A DNA stretch of 31,408 nt, from IMG/VR virus record IMGVR_UViG_3300017917_001314, positions 1-31,408 of that record; one strand, 5' to 3'. Below, in pieces: positions 6,776 through 12,750 of the stretch. Origin of the DNA: a virus. The translations under genes and the position numbers were made by a program. The notes under the pieces were generated by a model. It was not told the DNA's origin and did not search any database. It was given only the letters and a program-made list of their open reading frames with translations. Numbering within the stretch: the first letter of the stretch is position 1; every line of letters begins with the position of its first letter.

Positions 6776-6796
6776 GCAGTCGGTTATATTTAAAAA
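6776..6796 (+). repeat. 21-bp direct repeat, right copy
   Basis: Second perfect copy of 6241-6261, starting 6 nt after the stop of the membrane-protein gene. The two copies are 535 bp apart and bracket exactly one gene, which suggests duplication by insertion or recombination of a cassette. Confidence 0.85.
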
Positions 6797-6859
6797 GATA
6801 TAAAGTAATTATACTGGAAGGTATTATACTTTAAAGCATATAAAGTAAAATAACGGACA

Positions 6860-6929
6860 GGTGTATGAGCCGTGCCTGTTTGGAACTATCGAATTAACAA
6901 CGGCTTTTAATTGGCATGGCTTATACACC
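6860..6929 (+). ncRNA. 17-bp imperfect stem-loop upstream of the zinc-finger gene
   Basis: 6860-6876 pairs with 6913-6929 over 17 bp without a bulge. The only two non-Watson-Crick pairs are both G-U on the plus strand, which favours an RNA structure over a DNA palindrome. The loop is 36 nt. ATAAC (about 6849-6853) and GTTAT (6932-6936) could extend it. There is no U-run. It ends about 20 nt before the ATG at 6951, so a regulatory leader or small RNA is possible. Confidence 0.5.
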
Positions 6930-6950
6930 ATGTTATAAAACGGGTTTGTT

Positions 6951-7142
6951 ATGGATTTCAAAGAACGTAAACAACAAAGGAAGGAACATTTTGAGAAATA
7001 CGTTAAGGGTTGGAAATTAAAACCTTGCACCGCCTGTAATGGTAGTGGATATTATGACACTTGTATAAGAGGGCATATTCCAAAATGTTCTGCTTGCAAT
7101 GGAACAGGAAAGGAACGGTATCTTCCTAAAACTGTTTTATGA
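6951..7142 (+). CDS. DnaJ-type zinc-finger mini-protein
   Basis: 63 residues with a basic helical N-terminus and two CxxCxGxG motifs (CTACNGSG about residues 26-33, CSACNGTG about 46-53), the zinc-binding repeats of DnaJ. No J domain or other part of DnaJ is present. Such short proteins are common in phages and may bind RNA, protein or Zn; the function is unknown. A hairpin TGACGG/CCGTCA (7140-7145, 7157-7162) starts at its stop codon. Confidence 0.7.
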   Translation: MDFKERKQQRKEHFEKYVKGWKLKPCTACNGSGYYDTCIRGHIPKCSACNGTGKERYLPKTVL

Positions 7143-7220
7143 CGGTTTGCGGCTTGCCGTCAGGGCGGTAATTGAACCACAAAACTTAAATAGAATTACT
7201 AACTTTTAAATAACAACAAA

Positions 7221-7415
7221 ATGTCAAACGAAGAACTAAACCCCGACTTGAGGCAAACCGATGTTAGCAGCCGTTTAAATGTTTACGAGTACATTTGGTC
7301 AAAGGTGTTTCCAAATGAGGAATTGAACTATGATGACTTCTATGATTGGTCAAGAGAGAATGCTAATAGAGCCTTAGAGTTAGCTTTGAAATACTGCGAC
7401 TTAAATGGCTTATAA
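7221..7415 (+). CDS. Hypothetical acidic protein, 64 aa
   Basis: Small acidic helical protein (MSNEELNPDLRQ start; YDDFYDWSRENANRALELAL near the end). The ATG follows an A-rich leader taacaacaaa. No family recognised. It is the last gene before the long non-coding structured stretch. Confidence 0.55.
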   Translation: MSNEELNPDLRQTDVSSRLNVYEYIWSKVFPNEELNYDDFYDWSRENANRALELALKYCDLNGL

Positions 7416-7441
7416 CTATCTTATTTGCGCAATGCCTAATA

Positions 7442-7542
7442 TTTGCCGATATAGTCAAATAGGCGAAGTAATAAACTGCAATAAATACCGATAAACGCTA
7501 CTTTATGCAAAAAAAGATACTTAACTTCGGTATAAAACCGAA
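7442..7542 (+). ncRNA. Two hairpins opening the non-coding region
   Basis: TTTGCC (7442-7447) pairs with GGCGAA (7462-7467) with one G-U, and TTCGGT (7526-7531) pairs perfectly with ACCGAA (7537-7542) over a 5-nt loop. They lie in the 532-bp gap (7416-7947) that holds no convincing reading frame. Confidence 0.4.
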
Positions 7543-7553
7543 CAAAGAAGCAA

Positions 7554-7679
7554 AAAACTACAGTCATAAACAAAAACACCATTCGGGTTTAAAGGTAACT
7601 ATACACCATGCAGTACTATAGGTACATAAGAAAACCTTAGAAGTATAGTCGTTGTGTGGGTGACACAAACTGTAGTTTT
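7554..7679 (+). ncRNA. Structured RNA closed by an 11-bp perfect helix
   Basis: AAAACTACAGT (7554-7564) is the exact reverse complement of ACTGTAGTTTT (7669-7679). Inside are ACTATAC (7598-7604) with GTATAGT (7643-7649) and the hairpin TTGTGT (7652-7657) with ACACAA (7663-7668), which together make a multi-branch junction. It abuts the tRNA-like element at 7680. I recognise no known RNA family; hammerhead core motifs are absent. Confidence 0.55.
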
Positions 7680-7791
7680 GCACTCAAGTGGCGGAATTGG
7701 TTAGACGTAAGAGTTCTATGATAGGAAAGTCAAAACCTTAGATACTCTGGAGATTGACAACTCATACAGGTTCGAATCCTGTCCTGAGTGC
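7680..7791 (+). tRNA. tRNA-Leu-like element with oversized centre
   Basis: GCACTCA (7680-7686) pairs with TGAGTGC (7785-7791). A perfect T-arm ACAGG-TTCGAAT-CCTGT (7766-7782) and a D-arm-like TGGCGGAATTGGTTAGACG, as in leucine tRNAs, are present. The centre is about 58 nt rather than 30-35 and has no standard 5-bp/7-nt anticodon arm. Instead GAGTT (7711-7715) and GTCAA (7729-7733) match a continuous TTGACAACTC (7754-7763), with 13 nt bulged. Two extra bases lie on each side between acceptor and arms. This may be a degenerate tRNA, one with an insertion, or a tRNA mimic. Confidence 0.5.
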
Positions 7792-7795
7792 ACTT

Positions 7796-7834
7796 CTGGT
7801 GATGTTGAAATAGATAGCATCTATTTTAAACCAG
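7796..7834 (+). ncRNA. Hairpin after the tRNA-like element
   Basis: AAATAGAT (7808-7815) pairs perfectly with ATCTATTT (7819-7826) over a 3-nt loop, inside an outer CTGGT/ACCAG stem (7796-7800, 7830-7834). No T-run follows, so it is not a standard terminator. It continues the chain of stems in this non-coding region. Confidence 0.5.
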
Positions 7835-7859
7835 TGACAGCTTGGAAAGACAAGCAAAA

Positions 7860-7932
7860 TAGTCAAGTAGCATTAGAAGCAATGCACCATCTATAGTGTG
7901 GGAGATAATAGGGGCAGTACCTATCTTGACTA
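7860..7932 (+). ncRNA. Stem-loop directly upstream of the gene at 7948
   Basis: TAGTCAAG (7860-7867) pairs perfectly with CTTGACTA (7925-7932). Inside, ATAGG and CCTAT near 7909-7925 form a smaller hairpin. It ends 15 nt before the ATG at 7948 and could control its translation. Confidence 0.45.
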
Positions 7933-7947
7933 CTAAAATTAAAAATT

Positions 7948-8343
7948 ATGAAAGAACAATTATTTAGTATAGACTTCTTTGAGTTATCTTTTTTAGCAGA
8001 AGCATGTATACCACCAAGACCTATTGCAAGAATGCATTTTTGGCAACAATTGACAGATAAATATTGGCACCAAATGACAGAAAACAATAGGACTATTTTG
8101 TTTAATTGGTTACAAAGAAATTCTCACTATGAAGAGAGTTTGCATAATGAAGAAGAAACACAAATCTTCCATGCAAGGTTTGACCCTGATAATCAATACA
8201 CTGTACATACAAAGTATAAAAGAAAAAAAGAAAGCCATAGAGCTTTTAAAAGAAATGACAGGTATTATACAGCAAGGAACACATGGATAGATGAGAAATA
8301 CATTGTTTCTGTAGAAAAATTAATAATTGAAAAAGAATATTAA
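7948..8343 (+). CDS. Conserved hypothetical phage protein
   Basis: 131 residues. The start (FELSFLAEACIPPRPIARMHFWQQL, then KYWHQM) resembles a widespread phage protein of unknown function with the AEACIPPxPIAR motif, from memory. The C-terminal half is rich in charged and aromatic residues, fitting RNA or DNA contact. It is the first gene after the structured RNA stretch and leads a run of five genes spaced 2-3 nt apart. Confidence 0.6.
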   Translation: MKEQLFSIDFFELSFLAEACIPPRPIARMHFWQQLTDKYWHQMTENNRTILFNWLQRNSHYEESLHNEEETQIFHARFDPDNQYTVHTKYKRKKESHRAFKRNDRYYTARNTWIDEKYIVSVEKLIIEKEY

Positions 8344-8345
8344 TT

Positions 8346-8567
8346 ATGCCAAAAGGTACAAGAACATTAGAAAGCTGGACGCTTGTAAATGGTAAAGATG
8401 GGGATGTATTTTATACTCATAAAAAAGATAAAGACATTACAGCATTAGGAACGTATTATAATAGAAGAATATACACAGAAAGACTTATATTAGTTGATGG
8501 TTGTAAAGATAAACCAGGTGTAAAACCAATAACAAAGGTAACATTACTTCCAATTAAAAAACTTTAG
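8346..8567 (+). CDS. Hypothetical protein, 73 aa
   Basis: Basic small protein, beta-rich (LESWTLVNGKDGDVFYTHKK, ERLILVDGCKDKPGV). It starts 2 nt after the previous stop. No family recognised. Confidence 0.55.
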   Translation: MPKGTRTLESWTLVNGKDGDVFYTHKKDKDITALGTYYNRRIYTERLILVDGCKDKPGVKPITKVTLLPIKKL

Positions 8568-8569
8568 TT

Positions 8570-8824
8570 ATGATAACAGCAAAAGAATATTTAAAAAAAC
8601 TGGATCAAGAATCTGGAACAACATGGACAGAAGATGATGAATCAATATGCAAAGCATTTGTTGAATTTGCTAAACTTCATGTACAAGCTGCATTAAAAGC
8701 TGCTGATGAAAAAGCAATGGTTACAGTAGTAGATTATGAATTTGAATTAGAACCTCCAACCCCAATTTGGGGTGTAGATAGCGATTCAATCTTAAACGCT
8801 TATCCTTTAGATAAAATAAAATAA
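8570..8824 (+). CDS. Hypothetical acidic protein, 84 aa
   Basis: Helical N-terminal part with AKEYLKKLDQES and FVEFAKLHVQAALKAADEKA, a pattern I associate with small accessory proteins of Bacteroidetes phages. The C-terminus is acidic. It starts 2 nt after the previous gene. Function unknown. Confidence 0.55.
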   Translation: MITAKEYLKKLDQESGTTWTEDDESICKAFVEFAKLHVQAALKAADEKAMVTVVDYEFELEPPTPIWGVDSDSILNAYPLDKIK

Positions 8825-8827
8825 GTT

Positions 8828-9031
8828 ATGCAAACATCAATAGAATGGTTAATTGAAAAATTAATAGATTATAAATATTTAAAAAAAGATGCTGGACATT
8901 ATTTTGAACAAGCCAAAGAAATGCACAAACACGAACATAGGCGTACTTTTATTCATGGCGTTTGTGAAAATGGTAAATCATCAAAAGAAAAATTTGAACA
9001 ATACTATCAAGATACATTTAAAAAAGATTAG
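8828..9031 (+). CDS. Hypothetical protein, 67 aa
   Basis: Helical, His-rich protein (EQAKEMHKHEHRRTFIHG) ending KFEQYYQDTFKKD. The EQAKEM and FEQYY pattern recurs in small proteins of Bacteroidetes phages as far as I recall. Function unknown; part of the compact run. Confidence 0.55.
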   Translation: MQTSIEWLIEKLIDYKYLKKDAGHYFEQAKEMHKHEHRRTFIHGVCENGKSSKEKFEQYYQDTFKKD

Positions 9032-9033
9032 TT

Positions 9034-9303
9034 ATGACACCAGCACAATGGAATGAGTACGAAAGACAAGCACAGGTTATAGAAAGGCATCAAAAATGGA
9101 AAGAACAACAAAAGCAACTTATTACAGAAATAATGCAAGAAGATGCTAAGGATGGGTTGTATGAAATATCAGATGAAGAAATTTTAAATGCAGCAAAAGA
9201 ATCAAGACTTGAAGATTTAACTACTTCAGTAGGTTCTTTTGAATTAGGTGCTAAATGGTACATAGAACAATTAAAAAAATATAGACAAAAAGATGTGAAA
9301 TAA
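9034..9303 (+). CDS. Hypothetical coiled-coil protein, 89 aa
   Basis: The N-terminal half is one long Gln/Glu/Lys helix (ERQAQVIERHQKWKEQQKQL), the C-terminal half another helix ending WYIEQLKKYRQK. Last gene of the tightly spaced run. No family recognised. Confidence 0.55.
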   Translation: MTPAQWNEYERQAQVIERHQKWKEQQKQLITEIMQEDAKDGLYEISDEEILNAAKESRLEDLTTSVGSFELGAKWYIEQLKKYRQKDVK

Positions 9304-9347
9304 ATAATAAAACGTCTATATATTGTCTAAATAAATAAAATTAAATT

Positions 9348-9649
9348 ATGAAAACAAAAGAGGAAATATTAAAAAAAAAGCAGGAATTTATCAATTCACT
9401 GACAATTGGACTTTTAAAGATGATCAAAAATTAATTAAGGCTATTCATGAAGCAATGGATGAATATGCCGAACAATTTAAGGAAAACCAAATAATTGCAA
9501 AGCCGTTTTTTTTACTTGGTGTTCCGAAAGATACGAATGAATATGATTTTAATTATTTAGAAAAATATTGCTATGAAAAATATAGTGATTATAATATATT
9601 TATTTATTTTTCTGATAATGATAAATATGAATTTAAAATATTAAAATAA
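9348..9649 (+). CDS. Hypothetical protein split by a -1 shift at a slippery A-tract
   Basis: The ATG at 9348 opens MKTKEEILKKK, then in the zero frame stops after 28 codons. A -1 shift at the A AAA AAG heptamer (within 9371-9380) joins it to AGIYQFTDNWTFKDDQ, which continues as a normal acidic protein to 9649 (about 99 residues). Without the shift, the downstream frame has an internal ATG only at 9455. Either a programmed shift, a real one-base deletion, or a miscalled homopolymer of nine A. The N-terminus KEEILKKKAGI fits a small-protein family known in phages, from memory. Function unknown. Confidence 0.55.
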
Positions 9650-9655
9650 CAATAA

Positions 9656-9904
9656 ATGGATACAATAAATAATATAGCTAAGAATTATCATGAAAGGTAT
9701 CCTTGTGGAGCAATACACATTAAAAATAAAATATGTGAATGTTGTGCATCAAGTATAAATATAACAATTAAATTAGAATATAATAATAGAGATTATTCAA
9801 AAGATATAAAAATATGTAATAATTGTTATTATAAAGTTTTTAATATATGGAATAATGCAACCCGGCCCCTACTAAAAAAATATAGAAAAAAATATGTGAA
9901 ATAA
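9656..9904 (+). CDS. Hypothetical Cys-rich (zinc-ribbon-like) protein
   Basis: 82 residues with two cysteine clusters, CECC (about residues 29-32) and CNNC (about 56-59), spaced like a zinc ribbon, and a very basic C-terminus. The coding sequence is very AT-rich, more so than the replication genes. Last gene on the plus strand before the convergent junction. Function unknown. Confidence 0.55.
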   Translation: MDTINNIAKNYHERYPCGAIHIKNKICECCASSINITIKLEYNNRDYSKDIKICNNCYYKVFNIWNNATRPLLKKYRKKYVK

Positions 9905-9906
9905 AC

Positions 9907-9942
9907 AGACAAATGTCTAAATAAATGTCTAAAATGTCTAAA
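9907..9942. repeat. TGTCTAAA repeat cluster
   Basis: TGTCT at 9914, 9926 and 9935, with an inverted AGACA at 9907-9911. A related TGTCTAAATAAAT lies at about 9324-9336 before the frameshifted gene. It could be an operator or just AT-rich drift. Confidence 0.4.
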
Positions 9943-9948
9943 CCAGTC

Positions 9949-9965
9949 GGTTATAAATTGTAACC
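9949..9965. terminator. Candidate bidirectional terminator between convergent operons
   Basis: GGTTA (9949-9953) pairs with TAACC (9961-9965) over 7 nt, at the point where the plus-strand genes and the minus-strand late operon meet. AGTC/GACT flank it. The stem is short and lacks a T-run, so the call rests mostly on position. Confidence 0.35.
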
Positions 9966-9984
9966 AGTTGACTACAAAATGAAG

Positions 9985-10572
9985 TCAGCTGTTTAAATAC
10001 TTCATAAAGCTGCGGAATTTATTAAGCCTATCCTCTAACCCATTAATTCCTCCGTTAACTCTTCTGCTAACAATAGGTACATTCTCCTCCCCTTTGTCGC
10101 ATAAAGTCCAAAGTTTATTCCTATCAAAAAACCACAAAGCAGAATCTAAAGTATATTTTGTTGCAACTAAATCGGGATGCTTTTCACAATCTTCACCGAT
10201 ATATTCGCTAAATGCTTTGTAATTTGCCCGACCTGTAACCTGTAAATAACCTCTCCCTCTGTAGTTCCATCCGTCACCGCTTGCCTCATTACCATTTCCC
10301 ATTCTGTTAGCATATACCTTATTGGCTATCAATTGCGGCTTACGTGCAAATTGTGCGGCTGTAGTTGCATTGAAATAACGTGGAAACACCTTAAGTAGAC
10401 CAGCGGCGGAATAGTTAAGATTCTCATATAGCACTTTAAAATTACCCGATTCATGTGCAACCTGACTAAGGAAATGCGCTAACCTGAAATTGTTAGTAAT
10501 ATTTTTATTACCTTTTGCAAGCGCATCATAAACATTTACAGGGAGAATGTGTTGTAGTTTTTGCAAGTTCAT
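9985..10572 (-). CDS. Endolysin, glycoside hydrolase family 19 (chitinase-like)
   Basis: 195 residues. It shows the GH19 pattern: FLSQVAHESGNF with the probable catalytic Glu (about residue 41), then NYRGRGYLQVTGRANY, then SALWFF, and a C-terminal VNGG. GH19 enzymes in phages cut the glycan strands of peptidoglycan during lysis. It has no signal peptide, so it probably needs a holin for release. It overlaps the gene upstream by 4 nt and is the last gene of the late operon, downstream of holin and spanin candidates. Confidence 0.88.
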   Translation of the reverse strand: MNLQKLQHILPVNVYDALAKGNKNITNNFRLAHFLSQVAHESGNFKVLYENLNYSAAGLLKVFPRYFNATTAAQFARKPQLIANKVYANRMGNGNEASGDGWNYRGRGYLQVTGRANYKAFSEYIGEDCEKHPDLVATKYTLDSALWFFDRNKLWTLCDKGEENVPIVSRRVNGGINGLEDRLNKFRSFMKYLNS

Positions 10573-10817
10573 GGCTGTTCTTTTTTCTGTTCATAATCTT
10601 TTACATATTTAAGCAGCTTTCTTTGTGCGGCAAATACTATTCTGTAAGTATTACGTTTTACAGTATTAACATCTTCCATTTCATCTTCATAAGTACGGTA
10701 TTGCGGCTCTGATAATTCGGCAAGGGTAGCGATAACCTCAAGTTGGTTGCTGATAATATCGAGCAACTCAAAACCTGTATATTCTGGAAATTCAGGTATC
10801 TGTGTTTCTTCACTCAT
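10569..10817 (-). CDS. Hypothetical protein, 82 aa
   Basis: Acidic start (MSEETQIPEFPEYTGFELLD) followed by helices with a basic end. It has 4-nt ATGA overlaps with both neighbours, so it is translated together with the endolysin and the phosphoesterase. No family recognised; no transmembrane segment. Confidence 0.6.
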   Translation of the reverse strand: MSEETQIPEFPEYTGFELLDIISNQLEVIATLAELSEPQYRTYEDEMEDVNTVKRNTYRIVFAAQRKLLKYVKDYEQKKEQP

Positions 10818-11797
10818 AATACTTTGCCTTTATAGATTCTGTAATTACGAACGTGAAAGTCTTTGCCGTTATCATTTAAGTCAACTATTGCAAAACCATG
10901 AGACCATTTATTTAATGGCATGTAAGCTGGGTTTAATTCGCATAAACAACCTAGTGACCATGTCGTAACTATCTCACCATTCATATCACTTTCAGTGTGT
11001 TCACTAGTCTGGTGATTATGACCTTGCATTGCTGAAACCTTACCTTTCATGTAAAGACCACGTGCAATGTTTACGGGACTGAAAACGGAAGGATATTCGT
11101 GACCGTGAATAATATTTAGCTTATTTGCCTTTATTATACGCTTTTCACCAATTACTGCCATTCCCCTTTCTTTTGCCTTAAGGAGATTCTCAAATTTAAA
11201 CTCCGGGATGCCTAACAATTCAGGTGCCTTATGCATTAGGTAGTGTTCGTATCTTTCATCATGATTACCTAGCTTGTAATAAATTTTAGCATTAAATTGC
11301 TGCAATACATCCAAAAACTCATTCACCGCCTGTATTTCATGCGCTACCGATCTTTTGCGAGGATCTTTCATAAACCTAGAAAGACCATAAAAATCCACCG
11401 TATCACCATTCAAAAGGATCGCATCTGGCTTCTCTTCAGCTATTTTATCAAATGCAGCCGTAACCGCCTCAATAGAATGATATGGGACGTGAATATCAGA
11501 AAGCACCGCTAACCGCTTTGCCTTTAAAATAAACGGCTCATATTTACTTTCCTCTGATTCGGGAAGCTTGTAAGGATTTAAAGGTCTTGGCTCTTCTTTG
11601 TAGAATGGTGTATCCTTTGCTACCTTTACGCTTGCCTTTCCGCTTTTACCTTCGATATACCTTAACGCTTGCCTAGCTGAATCCACATTTTTAAAAGACT
11701 GAACATTCTCTTTATACATTAATCGGGCAAGTGTTAGTGTTGGCATTTCCATGCCATGCTTTGTCCTGTAATCCCTTGCTATATCTATTTGTTTCAT
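10814..11797 (-). CDS. Calcineurin-like metallophosphoesterase with N-terminal HTH-like region
   Basis: 327 residues. All metal-site motifs of the family are present: DIH (101-103), GD (131-132), GNHD (177-180), HGHE (231-234), GHNH (259-262). The first 90 residues (TLTLARLMYKENVQSFKNVDSAR) look like a small DNA-binding or adaptor domain, as I recall in relatives from Bacteroidetes phages. It could cleave phosphodiester or phosphomonoester bonds in nucleic acid or nucleotides; the substrate cannot be read from the sequence. Its place in the lysis region is odd. Four-nt overlaps on both sides. Confidence 0.85.
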   Translation of the reverse strand: MKQIDIARDYRTKHGMEMPTLTLARLMYKENVQSFKNVDSARQALRYIEGKSGKASVKVAKDTPFYKEEPRPLNPYKLPESEESKYEPFILKAKRLAVLSDIHVPYHSIEAVTAAFDKIAEEKPDAILLNGDTVDFYGLSRFMKDPRKRSVAHEIQAVNEFLDVLQQFNAKIYYKLGNHDERYEHYLMHKAPELLGIPEFKFENLLKAKERGMAVIGEKRIIKANKLNIIHGHEYPSVFSPVNIARGLYMKGKVSAMQGHNHQTSEHTESDMNGEIVTTWSLGCLCELNPAYMPLNKWSHGFAIVDLNDNGKDFHVRNYRIYKGKVL

Positions 11798-12024
11798 TCA
11801 ATTAGTTTATCAATGTCTATTTTATGTTCCTGTGATTCTTTCCATAAATACTGCCAAACGTCATCTATTGTGGCATTTTCGCCGTAAATAGATTCACACC
11901 GCTTTTTGCCATTCAATAAAACCTCAAATATGAAAGCTGCCATGTCTAAGCTGTACATTGCACGATGTAAAGCCATCCTGTCATCCGGATCGCTTATATC
12001 ATATTTGATGTTGACAATAGCCAT
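11794..12024 (-). CDS. Conserved small phage protein, 76 aa
   Basis: Acidic helical protein with SDPDDRMALHRAMYSLDMAAFIFEV and an acidic end. The DPDD start followed by long helices recurs in small late proteins of Bacteroidetes phages, from memory. It overlaps the membrane gene upstream by 31 nt and the phosphoesterase by 4 nt. Function unknown. Confidence 0.6.
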   Translation of the reverse strand: MAIVNIKYDISDPDDRMALHRAMYSLDMAAFIFEVLLNGKKRCESIYGENATIDDVWQYLWKESQEHKIDIDKLIE

Positions 12025-12410
12025 AAGTACCCGAAAATAATATAAAGAAAAAGAGAAATGCCACGTAAAGCCCAGAAACCGCCCAAATTTCGGCTCAAAT
12101 TATCTGTTAAGCTGTTTGTATGGTCTGAAAAATAATCGAAAGGTAACCCCCTGAATGCGTTTAAAAGCACATCATAAAATAAACCCCTACATCCTACAAA
12201 GTACAAAGCATAGTATAAAACGTGGTGAGGCATGATGTCATCATAGTAATTCACCGATAAAGCAAGGCACAAACCGAAAAACACAAAGGCTATCGTAACG
12301 CTCCAAAACTTACTCACATTTTCAACCTTGCCATGAGTCGATTTAATACGCAAATATTCGATTACGGCACATAAAAGAGCGGAAATAATTGGGTAGCCTA
12401 GTGAAAGCAT
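11994..12410 (-). CDS. Multi-pass membrane protein, 138 aa
   Basis: At least three hydrophobic segments: about 4-20 (YPIISALLCAVIEYL), 34-56 (FWSVTIAFVFFGLCLALSV) and 115-136 (ALRGISLFLYIIFGYLWLL), with a possible fourth near 66-78. It sits between spanin/holin candidates and the endolysin, so a lysis or exclusion role is possible. No family recognised. Confidence 0.55.
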   Translation of the reverse strand: MLSLGYPIISALLCAVIEYLRIKSTHGKVENVSKFWSVTIAFVFFGLCLALSVNYYDDIMPHHVLYYALYFVGCRGLFYDVLLNAFRGLPFDYFSDHTNSLTDNLSRNLGGFWALRGISLFLYIIFGYLWLLSTSNMI

Positions 12411-12443
12411 ATAGTTTTACTTTTTTCCGATTTTGTAAACTCA

Positions 12444-12746
12444 TTACTTTACAAACCACACATCATGATGATCAGGCCACAGGAACGCCCAAAAGAATAA
12501 ACTTCCTAATATAAGCCATGTTAAGCCAAAATAAAAATGACCTGTTTTCCAAAAGGAAACATTTACATCTGATTCTGCCCACTCATAATATCCGGGCGGC
12601 ATATTTTCACGCTGCTTTTTATATAGGCTGCCGGTCTTTGAAGCTTTGTATCCATAATAAAACCATATAAATGGAGGGATGAAACAGAATGCAATCGCTA
12701 TAAACATATCAATGCTTTCTGATAATGGTGCTATTTCTAAAAACAT
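12444..12746 (-). CDS. Two-helix membrane protein, 100 aa
   Basis: Two transmembrane segments, about 11-33 (MFIAIAFCFIPPFIWFYYGY) and 68-90 (HFYFGLTWLILGSLFFWAFLW), joined by a polar loop with PPGYYEW. It starts 5 nt after the spanin candidate ends. It could be an additional holin-like protein, but nothing in the sequence proves it. Confidence 0.55.
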   Translation of the reverse strand: MFLEIAPLSESIDMFIAIAFCFIPPFIWFYYGYKASKTGSLYKKQRENMPPGYYEWAESDVNVSFWKTGHFYFGLTWLILGSLFFWAFLWPDHHDVWFVK

Positions 12747-12750
12747 ATTA

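Noticed and set aside
6847-6936. Integron attC site
   Set aside because: The flanking ATAAC/GTTAT do not fit the RYYYAAC/GTTRRRY cores, and no integron integrase or other cassette is visible. Kept only as a structural RNA candidate.
7673-7680. Promoter TAGTTTTG directly before the tRNA-like element
   Set aside because: The -7-like box is there, but the upstream TTTG is missing at the right distance and the box belongs to the 11-bp RNA helix; chance is likely.
7680-7791. tmRNA
   Set aside because: It has a leucine-type D-arm and no tag-coding segment or tmRNA 5' motif; the total length of 112 nt is also too short.
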